From positions 124,001 to 188,000 of the forward strand of contig NZ_JACDXV010000003.1 in assembly GCF_015158295.1 (NCBI RefSeq): a DNA stretch of 64,000 nucleotides, read 5' to 3'. A model generated the notes under the pieces. That model worked only from the letters and a program-made list of their open reading frames with translations. It was not told the DNA's origin and ran no database searches. The DNA comes from Devosia faecipullorum. Lineage in GTDB: Bacteria > Pseudomonadota > Alphaproteobacteria > Rhizobiales > Devosiaceae. Shown here piece after piece: positions 8,773 through 17,134 of this stretch; within the stretch, counting starts at the first letter, position 1, and each line of letters begins with the position of its first letter. Both the position numbers and the translations under genes were made by a program.

Positions 8773-9602
8773 TGGCCTGGTATGACATGGCGCTCTGGCC
8801 CTTCCAATTGCCCTTCATGGTGCAGGCGATGTGGATCGCGATATTGGTGGCGGTGCCGACGGCCCTATTGTCCTGCTTTCTCGTCCTCAAGGGCTGGTCG
8901 CTGATGGGTGACGCCATTTCCCATGCCATCCTGCCCGGCGTGGTACTGGCCTATATCGTCGGCCTGCCGCTCGGGATCGGGGCCTTCGGCGCCGGCATGG
9001 CCTGCGCGCTCTCGGTGGGCTTTCTCAAGGAAAACAGCCGGGTCAAGGAAGACACGATCATGGGCGTGGTCTTTTCCGGCCTCTTTGGCCTGGGCATCGT
9101 GCTCTATACCGCGATCCGCACGGACGTGCATCTCGACCATATCCTGTTTGGCAATATGCTGGGAACCGGGCGGGACGATCTTTTGACATCCTCCATCATT
9201 GCCCTGATCGTCGCCCTGATCATCGCCGCCAAATGGCGCGACTTCATGCTCTTCATCTTCGATCCGCAACAGGCGCGGGTCATGGGCCTGCCGGTGCGGC
9301 TCCTGCATTACGGGCTCCTGGCGCTGATTTCGCTCACCATTGTCGGGGCCTTGCAGGCGGTGGGGATCGTCCTGGTCATTGCCCTGCTGATCGCTCCGGG
9401 CGCCATCGCCTTCCTGCTCAGCCGCCGCTTCGGCGTCATGCTGGTTCTGGCCATGGCCATTTCGGTGAGTTGTGGCCTGCTCGGCGTCTATCTGAGCTTC
9501 TTCCTCGACAGCGCCCCCGCGCCCACCATCGTGCTGTTGCTGAGCGCCGCGTTCATTGCCGCCTTCCTCCGGGCGCAGCGCCGGAACGTGGCGGCCGCCT
9601 AG
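8772..9602 (+). CDS. sitD: Mn/Fe ABC transporter permease SitD
   Basis: A 276-residue ABC-3 permease paralogous to SitC, with the matching LKGWSLMGDAISHAILPG segment and the coupling loop DPQQARVMGLPVRLLH. The ATG at 8772 shares its A with the last base of the sitC stop codon. The longer frame back to 8613 lies inside sitC and is not used. It ends the sit operon; no terminator hairpin follows, and an EcfG promoter begins 29 bp downstream. Confidence 0.9.
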   Translation: MAWYDMALWPFQLPFMVQAMWIAILVAVPTALLSCFLVLKGWSLMGDAISHAILPGVVLAYIVGLPLGIGAFGAGMACALSVGFLKENSRVKEDTIMGVVFSGLFGLGIVLYTAIRTDVHLDHILFGNMLGTGRDDLLTSSIIALIVALIIAAKWRDFMLFIFDPQQARVMGLPVRLLHYGLLALISLTIVGALQAVGIVLVIALLIAPGAIAFLLSRRFGVMLVLAMAISVSCGLLGVYLSFFLDSAPAPTIVLLLSAAFIAAFLRAQRRNVAAA

Positions 9603-9630
9603 CCAGCGAGAATCGCCGCGCCGAGGCGGC

Positions 9631-9656
9631 GGAACAAAAACGCCCTTTCTGCCGTT
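9631..9656 (+). promoter_or_regulatory. EcfG-type (general stress sigma factor) promoter
   Basis: GGAAC at 9631-9635 and CGTT at 9653-9656 are separated by exactly 17 bp. This is the full consensus for sigma-EcfG, the alphaproteobacterial general stress sigma factor (GGAAC-N16/17-CGTT). It lies 37 bp upstream of the first micropeptide start, in the only intergenic gap of the region, so it should drive the 9693-10785 cluster. I saw no other match among the intergenic GGAAC or GTTCC sites checked in the window. Confidence 0.75.
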
Positions 9657-9692
9657 GCCTTGCCACCAGCGTCACAAACAAGAGGGCTTTTC

Positions 9693-9767
9693 ATGAACAG
9701 CATCATCTACCTCGTCGGTCTGGTCGTCATCGTCATGGCCATTCTGTCCTTTATCGGCCTCGCCTGA
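9693..9767 (+). CDS. 24-residue single-helix membrane micropeptide
   Basis: A very small gene: ATG at 9693, stop at 9765-9767, 24 residues. An AGAGGG ribosome-binding site lies 6-7 bp upstream. After a short start (MNSIIY) the peptide is almost entirely hydrophobic and can span the membrane once. It sits just behind an EcfG promoter and 25 bp before the 297-residue membrane protein. A second 24-residue hydrophobic gene follows that protein. I do not recognise a named family; function unknown. Support is the start context, the ribosome-binding site and operon position rather than homology. Confidence 0.6.
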   Translation: MNSIIYLVGLVVIVMAILSFIGLA

Positions 9768-9792
9768 GCGCCCGGACAGAAAGGACAAAGCC

Positions 9793-10686
9793 ATGACCAT
9801 AGAGACAAGTTCGGGCATTGCCGTGGTGGAAAAAGTCGCCACGGGTCGCGACGAAACCAGCTATGTCGACTGGCCGGCCATTTTCGCCGGCATCGTCTTT
9901 GCATCGGCCGTTTCGCTGGTGCTGATCAGCTTCGGCTCGGCCATCGGGCTCAATTTCGTCGGCTTCGAGGCCCGCGAAGGCGCACCGGCCTTTCTGGTCG
10001 CCATCGGCGCGGCAAGCTGGTTCCTCTGGGTGCAGATTTCCAGCTTCATGGCCGGCGGCTACCTCACCGGACGCCTGCGCCGGCGCCATTTCGACGCCAG
10101 TGAAGATGAAAGCGACATGCGCGACGGCGCCCATGGCCTGCTGGTCTGGGGCGGCGCGCTGGTCATCGGCGCAATCTTGGCGCTCAGCGGCGTCGGCGCG
10201 CTCGCCAATGCCACGGGCCAGGCCATATCCACCGCCACGATTGCCGCATCCAACATGGCTGAGGACAGCGTGTCGGCAACCGATCCAAACGCCTATTTCA
10301 TCGACACCCTGTTCCGCGCCAATACACCCGTCGATCCGGGTATTGCCCGCGACGAAGCGGGCCGGATTTTCGCACAGGCCGCCTTTACCGACGGCACGAT
10401 TTCGAGCGAAGACCGGACCTATCTCGCCAATGTCGTCGCCGCCAATACCGGCCTCACGCCAGAGGAGGCGCAGGCCCGGGTCAATATGGTGGAAGCCAAT
10501 GTCGAGGCGGCCCGTCAGGACGCCATCGAGGCGGCGCGCATTGCCCGCAACACGGCCATCATCGCGGCCTTCCTGATCGCCGCGTCCTCGCTGGTTTCGG
10601 CCATCGGCGCCTATTGGGCCGCGCAGAAGGGCGGCAATCACCGCGATCGCAACACGGCGTTTGCCGACGTGTTCCGCCGTTTCTAA
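9793..10686 (+). CDS. Polytopic membrane protein of unknown function (stress-operon core; PhnA-like annotation in relatives)
   Basis: A 297-residue protein with about four transmembrane helices: two near residues 30-100, one near 115-140 and one near 255-275. The N-terminal helices are Gly/Ala/Ser-rich (YVDWPAIFAGIVFA, SFMAGGYLTGRLRRRH). Between helices 3 and 4 lies a ~110-residue soluble, Ala/Glu-rich segment (IARDEAGRIFAQAA, NVEAARQDAIEAARI) that looks helical. Similar proteins in rhizobia are often labelled PhnA-like, with no demonstrated link to phosphonates. It lies in an EcfG-promoted operon between two 24-residue membrane peptides, so a role in membrane stress is a reasonable inference. 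Confidence 0.7.
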   Translation: MTIETSSGIAVVEKVATGRDETSYVDWPAIFAGIVFASAVSLVLISFGSAIGLNFVGFEAREGAPAFLVAIGAASWFLWVQISSFMAGGYLTGRLRRRHFDASEDESDMRDGAHGLLVWGGALVIGAILALSGVGALANATGQAISTATIAASNMAEDSVSATDPNAYFIDTLFRANTPVDPGIARDEAGRIFAQAAFTDGTISSEDRTYLANVVAANTGLTPEEAQARVNMVEANVEAARQDAIEAARIARNTAIIAAFLIAASSLVSAIGAYWAAQKGGNHRDRNTAFADVFRRF

Positions 10687-10710
10687 ACCAGCAGAAAGAG
10701 GAGAAAACCC

Positions 10711-10785
10711 ATGTTCAAAGGTCTGGCACTCTGGCTGCTCGGCGTTCCGATCTGGCTGATCATCATCTTCTTCCTGGTCACCTGA
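10711..10785 (+). CDS. Second 24-residue single-helix membrane micropeptide
   Basis: ATG at 10711, stop at 10783-10785, 24 residues, preceded by a strong AAAGAGGAGA ribosome-binding site. The peptide (MFKGLALWLL... ending FFLVT) has one positive residue followed by an uninterrupted hydrophobic helix with Trp residues. It follows the 297-residue membrane protein by 24 bp and is followed at once by an intrinsic terminator, making it the last gene of the EcfG operon. It equals the first micropeptide (9693-9767) in length but not in sequence. Function unknown. Confidence 0.65.
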   Translation: MFKGLALWLLGVPIWLIIIFFLVT

Positions 10786-10794
10786 GCGGAACAA

Positions 10795-10820
10795 GGGCGG
10801 GGCGCAAGTCCCGCCTTTTT
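10795..10820 (+). terminator. Intrinsic terminator of the EcfG operon
   Basis: Stem GGCGGG / CCCGCC with an eight-base loop, followed directly by TTTTT. It begins about 10 bp after the stop codon of the second micropeptide, defining the 3' end of the transcript that starts near 9663. Confidence 0.8.
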
Positions 10821-10935
10821 CGTTGCGCTGCCGGCCGAGACCGGCCATTTTCCTCCATCGCCCCTTCCCATAAATGCCCTTCCGCCCCGGCTGGCCTCGC
10901 GCTAGGCTGACGCACGTACATCCGGAGGGGAGCAC

Positions 10936-12063
10936 ATGACTGGCAAGCGGCTCAATATCGGCGTCATCGGCACCGGCAATATTTCGTCGGCCTATCTCAA
11001 GGCCATACTGGGCAAGGACGGCCTGCCGGGCTTCCCCATGCTCGACATCAAGGCACTCTCGGATATGCGCCCCGACGCGGCGGCGGCACGGGCCGAAGAA
11101 TTCGGACTCAAGGCGCAGAGCATCGAGGCGATGCTGGCCGATCCCGGGATCGATCTCGTGATCAATCTCACCATTCCGCGCGCCCATGTCGAGGTCGGGC
11201 TCAAATGCCTGGCGGCGGGCAAGCATGTCTATTCGGAAAAACCACTGGGCATCACTGTCGCCGAGGGCCGGCAATTGCTCGGTGCCGCCAAGGCGGCCGG
11301 ACGGCGCGTGGGCTCGGCCCCCGATACTTTCCTGGGCGGCGCGCACCAGCAGGCGCGGGCCATAATCGATAGCGGCGTGCTCGGCCCCATCGTCGGCGGC
11401 ACCGCCTTCTTCCAGTGCCCCGGCCATGAAAGCTGGCACCCCGACCCCGCCTTCTATTACGATCGCGGTGGCGGGCCGATGCTCGATATGGGGCCCTATT
11501 ACATCACCGACCTCGTCAACCTGCTGGGGCCGGTGACCCGGGTGTCGGCCATGTCGTCGCGGCTCCGCCAGGAGCGGGTGATCACCTCCGAGCCGAAAAA
11601 AGGCGAGACCATGAAAGTGAGCATCGACACCCACGTCACCGGCTCGATCGGTTTTGCCAATGGCGCCATCGTCCAGATCGGCATGAGTTTCGACGTGGCT
11701 GCCCACAAGCATGTGCCGCTCGAAATCTATGGCACCGAGCAGAGCCTGATCGTTCCCGATCCCAATTTCTTTGGTGGCGAGATCGAGATGCGGCGGCGCG
11801 GCCGCGACGAGCAATGGGTCGGCGTCGAGGTCGAAGCGCCCTATGCTTCGGGCAATTACCGCTCGCTGGGCGTCGCCGACATGGCGCTGGCCATTCTCGA
11901 AAACCGGCCGCATCGGGCCAGCGGCGCGCTGGCCCTGCATGTGCTCGAAGTCATGGAAGCGTTTGAACAGGCCGCCCGCGAGGGCCGGACCATCGCCATC
12001 ACATCCATGGTGGAGCGCCCGGCGCCGCTGGCCGAGAGCCTCAGGAACGGTGTTCTGGCGTAG
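10936..12063 (+). CDS. Gfo/Idh/MocA family oxidoreductase
   Basis: A 375-residue NAD(P)-dependent dehydrogenase. The N-terminal Rossmann motif is GVIGTGNISSAYL, and the catalytic-lysine motif EKP appears in KHVYSEKPLGIT (residue ~105). The C-terminal domain contains the family GGGPMLDMGPYYITDL stretch with the catalytic region. The family oxidises or reduces sugars, inositols and related polyols; the substrate is not evident. The gene appears monocistronic, with an AGGGGAG-type site at 10924-10932. Confidence 0.85.
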   Translation: MTGKRLNIGVIGTGNISSAYLKAILGKDGLPGFPMLDIKALSDMRPDAAAARAEEFGLKAQSIEAMLADPGIDLVINLTIPRAHVEVGLKCLAAGKHVYSEKPLGITVAEGRQLLGAAKAAGRRVGSAPDTFLGGAHQQARAIIDSGVLGPIVGGTAFFQCPGHESWHPDPAFYYDRGGGPMLDMGPYYITDLVNLLGPVTRVSAMSSRLRQERVITSEPKKGETMKVSIDTHVTGSIGFANGAIVQIGMSFDVAAHKHVPLEIYGTEQSLIVPDPNFFGGEIEMRRRGRDEQWVGVEVEAPYASGNYRSLGVADMALAILENRPHRASGALALHVLEVMEAFEQAAREGRTIAITSMVERPAPLAESLRNGVLA

Positions 12064-12114
12064 GCCGCGTGCCCGGCGCGTCCCTCGGAACCGCGAGGGA
12101 CGCCTGGCCGCTTC

Positions 12115-12720
12115 CTACCAATACCAGCCGAGATTTTCGGCCGTCTCCGCGTCGAAATGCAGCGTCACTTCCGCATCCTGTTCCGGGGCATGGACGCCGT
12201 CGCGGAACTGGCGCTGCAACAGCGTGATCGTCTGGGCGGCCTCGTCGTGGCCGCGATAAAGATAATCGAAGCAAGCGCCGCCTTTTTCCGCCGGGAGCAG
12301 TTCGGCGATGGCCTTGCGCATGCTGGCCAGTTCGCGCCCCTCGAGCGCCACGCCATCGTCGCGGGAATAGGCGCGGATCGAGCGAACCCAATCATTATCG
12401 GTTTCGCAGAAATAGCGGTCCTCGCGGAATTCGCCGCGATCGACCAGGGCAATGTCCACCTTTTCGTTCCAGGCATGGGACATCTCATATTCGGCGCCTT
12501 CGGCATCGGCGGAGAGATAGATGTCCGACCAGCCGCATTCATCGTCCCGCTGATTGTAGCACCAGCGCTCCGCTCCCATCATCAGCCCGGCAAGCTCGGT
12601 GGCCGTCACCAGCTTGCCGGCCTTGAGGCGATCGATGACGGCCTGACCGGCGGCGTCATAGCCGAGTGCCGGCGCAAGGCTCAGCATAAGCACGAGGATT
12701 GCGGAGACGAAGTGGCGCAT
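12115..12720 (-). CDS. Secreted hypothetical protein
   Basis: A 201-residue protein with a clear Sec signal peptide (MRHFVSAILVLMLSLAPALG). The mature part is acidic and has four cysteines (ERWCYNQRDDECGW, RYFCETDN, GACFDYLY), which may form periplasmic disulfides. No catalytic motif is apparent and I do not recognise the family. The ATG at 12720 has a GGGAGGA site; the in-frame extension to 12789 is not supported. It converges with the Gfo/Idh gene and lies 3' of the aldo/keto reductase on the same strand. Confidence 0.7.
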   Translation of the reverse strand: MRHFVSAILVLMLSLAPALGYDAAGQAVIDRLKAGKLVTATELAGLMMGAERWCYNQRDDECGWSDIYLSADAEGAEYEMSHAWNEKVDIALVDRGEFREDRYFCETDNDWVRSIRAYSRDDGVALEGRELASMRKAIAELLPAEKGGACFDYLYRGHDEAAQTITLLQRQFRDGVHAPEQDAEVTLHFDAETAENLGWYW

Positions 12721-12812
12721 GCGGAAATCCTCCCATTGTCCGGCCTCGTCCTGGCCGAGCCGAACCCTATTCGAAACAGGCCGGGCCATGGCCGGCTGTT
12801 CTCGGCTTTCTT

Positions 12813-13850
12813 CTAGCGCAGCCAGCCCTGGGGGCGGGGATGCAATTCCATCTGCCCATCCCGGGTCGCTGCGTCGATGGCGGCGATTTCCGCCTCGGAG
12901 AGCGCGAGATTGTTGAGCACGCCGAGATTGTCCCTGAGCTGTTCGAGATTGCGCACCCCGATCAGCGCCGAGGTCATTTCCTCGCGCCGCAACACCCAGG
13001 CCAGCGCCAGTTGCACCATGGTCTGGCCGCGGCTGCGGGCGATTTCGCCCACCTTGGCCACCGCATCGAGCACACGCGGCTCGATATGGCTGGCGCGCAG
13101 CGAACCATTGGGGTTTTCCCCGCGCGTGCCGATGGTCGGGCCGGCATTGTACTTGCCTGACAGCACGCCCTGCGCCAATGGCGAAAAGGCGATGACGCCG
13201 ATCCCCAATTCGCCACAGGCATCGATGGTGCGGTCATTCTCGATCCAGCGATTGATCATCGAATAGGAGGGCTGGTGAATGGTCGTCGCGACGCCCATCT
13301 CCTGCAAGATCCGATGCGCCTCGCGGGTCTGCTGTTCGGGATAGGAGGAAATCCCCACATAGAGCGCCTTGCCCGATTTTACCGCATGGGCCAGCGCGCC
13401 CATGGTTTCCTCGAGCGGGGTATCGGGGTCGTAGCGATGCGAATAGAAAATATCCACATAATCGAGGCCGAGACGGCGGAGCGATTGATCAAGGCTGGCG
13501 AGGAGATATTTCCGGCTGCCCCATTCGCCATAGGGGCCCGGCCACATATTGTAGCCCGCCTTGGTGGAAATGATCATCTCGTCGCGATAGGGGCGAAAAT
13601 CGCGGGCCATCACCGTGCCGAACAATTCTTCCGAGGAGCCCGCAGGCGGCCCGTAATTATTGGCGAGGTCGAAATGGGTAATGCCCTGGTCAAAGGCATA
13701 GCCGAGGATTTCCATGGCCGAGGGATAATCGCGGGTGCCGCCGAAATTCTGCCACAGGCCAAGGCTGATCGCCGGCAGTTTCAGCCCGGAGGCGCCCGAG
13801 CGGCGATATTGCATGCTGTCATAGCGCGCCGTGTCGGCCCGATAGGTCAT
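12813..13850 (-). CDS. Aldo/keto reductase, YghZ (L-glyceraldehyde 3-phosphate reductase) type
   Basis: A 345-residue protein that aligns by eye along its whole length with E. coli YghZ (346 aa). Shared stretches are FDLANNYGPP.GS.EE, STKAGY.MWPGPYG, GSRKYLLASLDQSL and GKALYVGISSY. The AKR tetrad (Asp, Tyr, Lys, His) is present in the FDLANNYG, ISTKAG and DIFYSHR segments. The family reduces L-glyceraldehyde 3-phosphate and methylglyoxal, a detoxification role. The ATG at 13850 lies 6 bp after GGGAGG, which favours it over the ATG at 13856. It is divergent from trhO, 71 bp apart. Confidence 0.88.
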   Translation of the reverse strand: MTYRADTARYDSMQYRRSGASGLKLPAISLGLWQNFGGTRDYPSAMEILGYAFDQGITHFDLANNYGPPAGSSEELFGTVMARDFRPYRDEMIISTKAGYNMWPGPYGEWGSRKYLLASLDQSLRRLGLDYVDIFYSHRYDPDTPLEETMGALAHAVKSGKALYVGISSYPEQQTREAHRILQEMGVATTIHQPSYSMINRWIENDRTIDACGELGIGVIAFSPLAQGVLSGKYNAGPTIGTRGENPNGSLRASHIEPRVLDAVAKVGEIARSRGQTMVQLALAWVLRREEMTSALIGVRNLEQLRDNLGVLNNLALSEAEIAAIDAATRDGQMELHPRPQGWLR

Positions 13851-13921
13851 GGACATCCTCCCGATATTCTGCTTGCGACCGCCCGTGACGCGGGAACCGG
13901 TCTTTGCTATGAGCGAGCCAC

Positions 13922-14959
13922 ATGAACGCGCAAAGCTCATTATCCATGTCCAATTTGCCCCAGGACCAGCACCCATACAAGGTGATGGCGCTGTATAAAT
14001 TCGCCAGCCTGCCCGATGTTGAGGCGCTCAAGGGCCCGCTGGCCGAATTCTGCTGCGCCAGGGGGATCAAGGGCACGCTGATCCTGGCGCCCGAGGGCAT
14101 CAATGGCACGGTGGCCGGCGCGCCCGACGCCATCGCCGCGCTGACTGAATATCTGTTTGCCAGCGGCCCGTTCGGCACCCGGCTCGCCGGCGCCGAGGTC
14201 AAATATTCCTTTGCCGAAAGCGCGCCCTTCCTGCGCATGAAGGTGCGGCTCAAGCCTGAAATCGTCACCCTGCGCGCGCCGCAGGCCGATCCGAACCGGC
14301 AGGTGGGCACCTATGTCGAGCCGGAGGACTGGAACGGGCTGATCGAGCGCAATGACGTGGTGCTGCTCGATACCCGCAATGATTACGAAGTGGGGCTCGG
14401 CACGTTCCAGCGGGCGCTCGACCCCAACACCCAGAGCTTCGTCGCCTTCAAGGATTATGTGGCGAAAAATCTCGATCCCAGCCGCGACAAGAAAATCGCC
14501 ATGTTCTGCACCGGCGGCATTCGCTGCGAGAAGGCGTCGAGCTACATGCTGAGCCAGGGTTTTGAGGAAGTGTTCCACCTCAAGGGCGGCATTCTCAAAT
14601 ATCTCGAAGTGATGCCGGAAGCGGAAAGCCGCTTTCAGGGCGAATGCTTCGTCTTTGACGAGCGTGTCTCGGTGGGCCATGGGCTGGTGCAGGGCAAGGC
14701 CAGCCTGTGCCGCGCCTGCCGCCATCCGCTGACCGAAGCGGACAGGCTCCACCCCGATTATGCCGAAAATGTCTCCTGCCCCCATTGCGTCGGCGAGGCC
14801 GAAAAGCATCGCGCCGCCGCCGAGCGGCAAAGGCAGATGGAGCTGGCGAAAGGGCGGGGCGCGGCGCATCTGGGCGATGGCGCGGCGGCGGCCGCAGCGC
14901 GGCGCAAGGCGGCCAAGCAGGCCCGGGCCGAGCAATCGAGACTGGCCAATAAAGGTTGA
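13922..14959 (+). CDS. trhO: tRNA uridine(34) hydroxylase TrhO (YceA, rhodanese domain)
   Basis: A 345-residue protein. The N-terminal ~100 residues form an acylphosphatase-like domain (GTLILAPEGINGTVAG). The rhodanese domain spans ~130-235, with the catalytic cysteine in FCTGGIRCEKAS (residue ~196). A Cys-rich segment follows (CRACRHPL, CPHCVG). This order is diagnostic of TrhO, which makes 5-hydroxyuridine at tRNA position 34 using oxygen. The C-terminus is a Lys/Arg/Ala-rich tail. ATG 13922 and ATG 13946 are both possible starts. Confidence 0.9.
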   Translation: MNAQSSLSMSNLPQDQHPYKVMALYKFASLPDVEALKGPLAEFCCARGIKGTLILAPEGINGTVAGAPDAIAALTEYLFASGPFGTRLAGAEVKYSFAESAPFLRMKVRLKPEIVTLRAPQADPNRQVGTYVEPEDWNGLIERNDVVLLDTRNDYEVGLGTFQRALDPNTQSFVAFKDYVAKNLDPSRDKKIAMFCTGGIRCEKASSYMLSQGFEEVFHLKGGILKYLEVMPEAESRFQGECFVFDERVSVGHGLVQGKASLCRACRHPLTEADRLHPDYAENVSCPHCVGEAEKHRAAAERQRQMELAKGRGAAHLGDGAAAAAARRKAAKQARAEQSRLANKG

Positions 14960-15041
14960 CCTGAGCCGGTCCGCATATAGATCATGGCTATGATCGACGC
15001 TAGGAATTGGCGTCCACTGCCCGTTCAGATAAGATTTCCCT

Positions 15042-15971
15042 ATGGATCTCGACCAGCTCCGCACGTTTGACCGCATCGTTCGCGACCAGTCCTTCACCAA
15101 GGCCGCCGCCTATCTCCATATCACCCAGGCCACCGCCTCCATGCGCATCCGGGCGCTTGAGCAATTGCTGGGCGTCAGCCTCTTCGCGCGGGGCCGCACG
15201 GTGACGCTGACCGATCAGGGCATGACCTTCCTGCCCTATGCGCGCCGCATGATCGGCGCAGCGCAGGAGGGGCGCGAGGCGCTGCGGCGGGTGGAAAGGG
15301 GGCGGGTCTCCATCGCCTCGCTGCGCACGCTGGTTTCTCCCCTGATCACCGAGAGCCTGTTGCGGTTTCAGGCAAAATACCCGTCCGTCGATGTGGTGGT
15401 ACGCGAGGGACGGCAGGCGCAGATCGCCGCCATGCTGCATGAGCGCGAAGTGGAAATGGGCATATTGTGCTGGCCCAATATTGACCCGCTGGTGGTCGAT
15501 CTCGAGCCGCTCGTGGTGATGCGCGAACGGGTGCCGCTGGTGGTGTCGCCGGAAATTGCGGCGCAATTGTCCAATACGCCGAGCATCGAGGAGGTGCTGG
15601 CGCTGGTGCCGCGGGTCATTTCCCTGCGCTGGTGGCAGGCCGATCCGGAAATTGCCGCCGCCCTGGTGCGGCTGGCGCGCACCAGTGTCGAATTGCCCAC
15701 CGGCCCGGCGCGGCGGCTCGCGATCAAGGGCGAGGGGCTGGGCTTTTTCGTCAATTCCGCCATTGCCGAGGATGTGAGGGCCGGGCGGCTGGTGGAAATT
15801 TCTCCGCTCGATTTCGCGCCGCTCTATCGAGACACCGCCCTCGTGGTGCGTAATCTGGCGGCGCTGGAGCGGCCGATGCTGGCCGATTTCGTGCGCGAGA
15901 TCGCCCGCGAATGTACTTTATTGGGCGACATCATCGACAATCGGCTGGAGCCGGCGCCGGGCGCCGTCTAG
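15042..15971 (+). CDS. LysR-family transcriptional regulator
   Basis: A 309-residue regulator with the N-terminal winged helix-turn-helix (residues 1-60: DLDQLRTFDRIVRDQSFTK, AYLHITQATASMRIRALEQ) and a periplasmic-binding-protein-like effector domain from ~90. The neighbouring LLM flavoprotein gene lies downstream on the same strand, 140 bp away. It may be a target, although LysR targets are more often divergent. The effector is unknown. Confidence 0.88.
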   Translation: MDLDQLRTFDRIVRDQSFTKAAAYLHITQATASMRIRALEQLLGVSLFARGRTVTLTDQGMTFLPYARRMIGAAQEGREALRRVERGRVSIASLRTLVSPLITESLLRFQAKYPSVDVVVREGRQAQIAAMLHEREVEMGILCWPNIDPLVVDLEPLVVMRERVPLVVSPEIAAQLSNTPSIEEVLALVPRVISLRWWQADPEIAAALVRLARTSVELPTGPARRLAIKGEGLGFFVNSAIAEDVRAGRLVEISPLDFAPLYRDTALVVRNLAALERPMLADFVREIARECTLLGDIIDNRLEPAPGAV

Positions 15972-16111
15972 CGATCGGGTCCTGTGCCGTCCCTGGCGTT
16001 GTTCAGCCACACAAACCAGTGCGTTGCGCAGAACCGGCTTTGTGGACCGCATCGGAGACCATAATTAGGTTCTATCCGCATTCTGCGGCCGGAACCTGCG
16101 AGGCATAGAAC

Positions 16112-17134
16112 ATGAAAAAGATCGGCTTTCTCTCCTTCGGGCACTGGAACCCCTCGCCGCAATCGGGAACCCGGTCGGCGGGCGATGCGCTGTTGCAATC
16201 GATCGATCTGGCGGTGGCCGCCGAGGAATTGGGCGCCGATGGCGCCTATTTCCGCGTGCATCATTTTGCCCGCCAGCTGGCTTCGCCCTTCCCGCTTCTG
16301 GCCGCCGTGGGCGCGAGGACCAAAAATATCGAGATCGGCACCGCCGTCATCGATATGCGCTACGAGAACCCGCTCTATATGGCCGAGGATGCCGGCGCCG
16401 CCGATCTCATCGCCGGCGGACGGCTGCAATTGGGCATCAGCCGGGGCTCGCCCGAACAGGTGATCGATGGCTGGCGCTATTTCGGCTTCGCCCCCGAAGA
16501 GGGCCAGAATGATGCCGACATGGCCCGCAAGCATGCCGAAGTCTTCCTCGAAATCCTCAAGGGCAAGGGTTTTGCCCAGCCCAATCCGCGCCCCATGTTC
16601 CCAAATCCGCCGGGCCTGTTGCGGCTCGAGCCGCATTCTGAAGGGTTGCGCGAGCGCATCTGGTGGGGCGCGGCGACGATTGCGACGGCGGAATGGGCGG
16701 CGCGGCTGGGCATGAACCTGCAATCGTCCACGCTGGTGTTCGATGAAAGCGGCAAGCCGTTCCATGTGCAGCAGGCCGAGCAGATCCGCGCTTACAAGGC
16801 CGCCTGGAAGGCGGCGGGACATGAAGGCGCGCCGCGTGTTTCGGTCAGCCGCTCGATCTTCGCCCTGGTCAATGACCAGGACCGGATGTTCTTCGGGCAG
16901 GGCCGGCCGGAACAGGACCAGTTCGGCTATATCGAGCCGGAAGTGCGCGCCGTGTTTGGCCGCGGCTATACCGGAGCGCCGGAGCAATTGATCAAGGATC
17001 TGGCCGCCGACGAAGCCATTGCCGAAGCCGATACGCTGCTCCTGACCGTGCCCAATCAATTGGGCGTCGACTACAATGCCCATGTGATCGAAACCATCCT
17101 CACCCAGGTGGCGCCGGGCCTGGGCTGGCGCTGA
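16112..17134 (+). CDS. LLM-class (luciferase-like) flavin-dependent monooxygenase
   Basis: A 340-residue TIM-barrel flavoprotein of the bacterial-luciferase superfamily. Visible family features are DLAVAAEELGADGAYFRVHH at residues ~31-50, the IEIGTAVIDMRYENPLYMAE segment and GRLQLGISRGSPEQ, a flavin-contacting loop. Such enzymes use FMNH2 or F420 to oxidise aldehydes, sulfonates or xenobiotics; the substrate is unknown. Its stop codon abuts the stop of the convergent downstream gene without spacing. Confidence 0.85.
   Translation: MKKIGFLSFGHWNPSPQSGTRSAGDALLQSIDLAVAAEELGADGAYFRVHHFARQLASPFPLLAAVGARTKNIEIGTAVIDMRYENPLYMAEDAGAADLIAGGRLQLGISRGSPEQVIDGWRYFGFAPEEGQNDADMARKHAEVFLEILKGKGFAQPNPRPMFPNPPGLLRLEPHSEGLRERIWWGAATIATAEWAARLGMNLQSSTLVFDESGKPFHVQQAEQIRAYKAAWKAAGHEGAPRVSVSRSIFALVNDQDRMFFGQGRPEQDQFGYIEPEVRAVFGRGYTGAPEQLIKDLAADEAIAEADTLLLTVPNQLGVDYNAHVIETILTQVAPGLGWR

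Noticed and set aside
10786-10826. Second EcfG promoter starting with GGAAC near 10787
   Set aside because: The next CGTT is about 28 bp away, well outside the 16-17 bp spacing, and the segment is a terminator.
9751-11940. A 729-codon minus-strand frame across the micropeptide operon and Gfo/Idh gene
   Set aside because: It spans two well-supported plus-strand genes and a terminator and has no family features.
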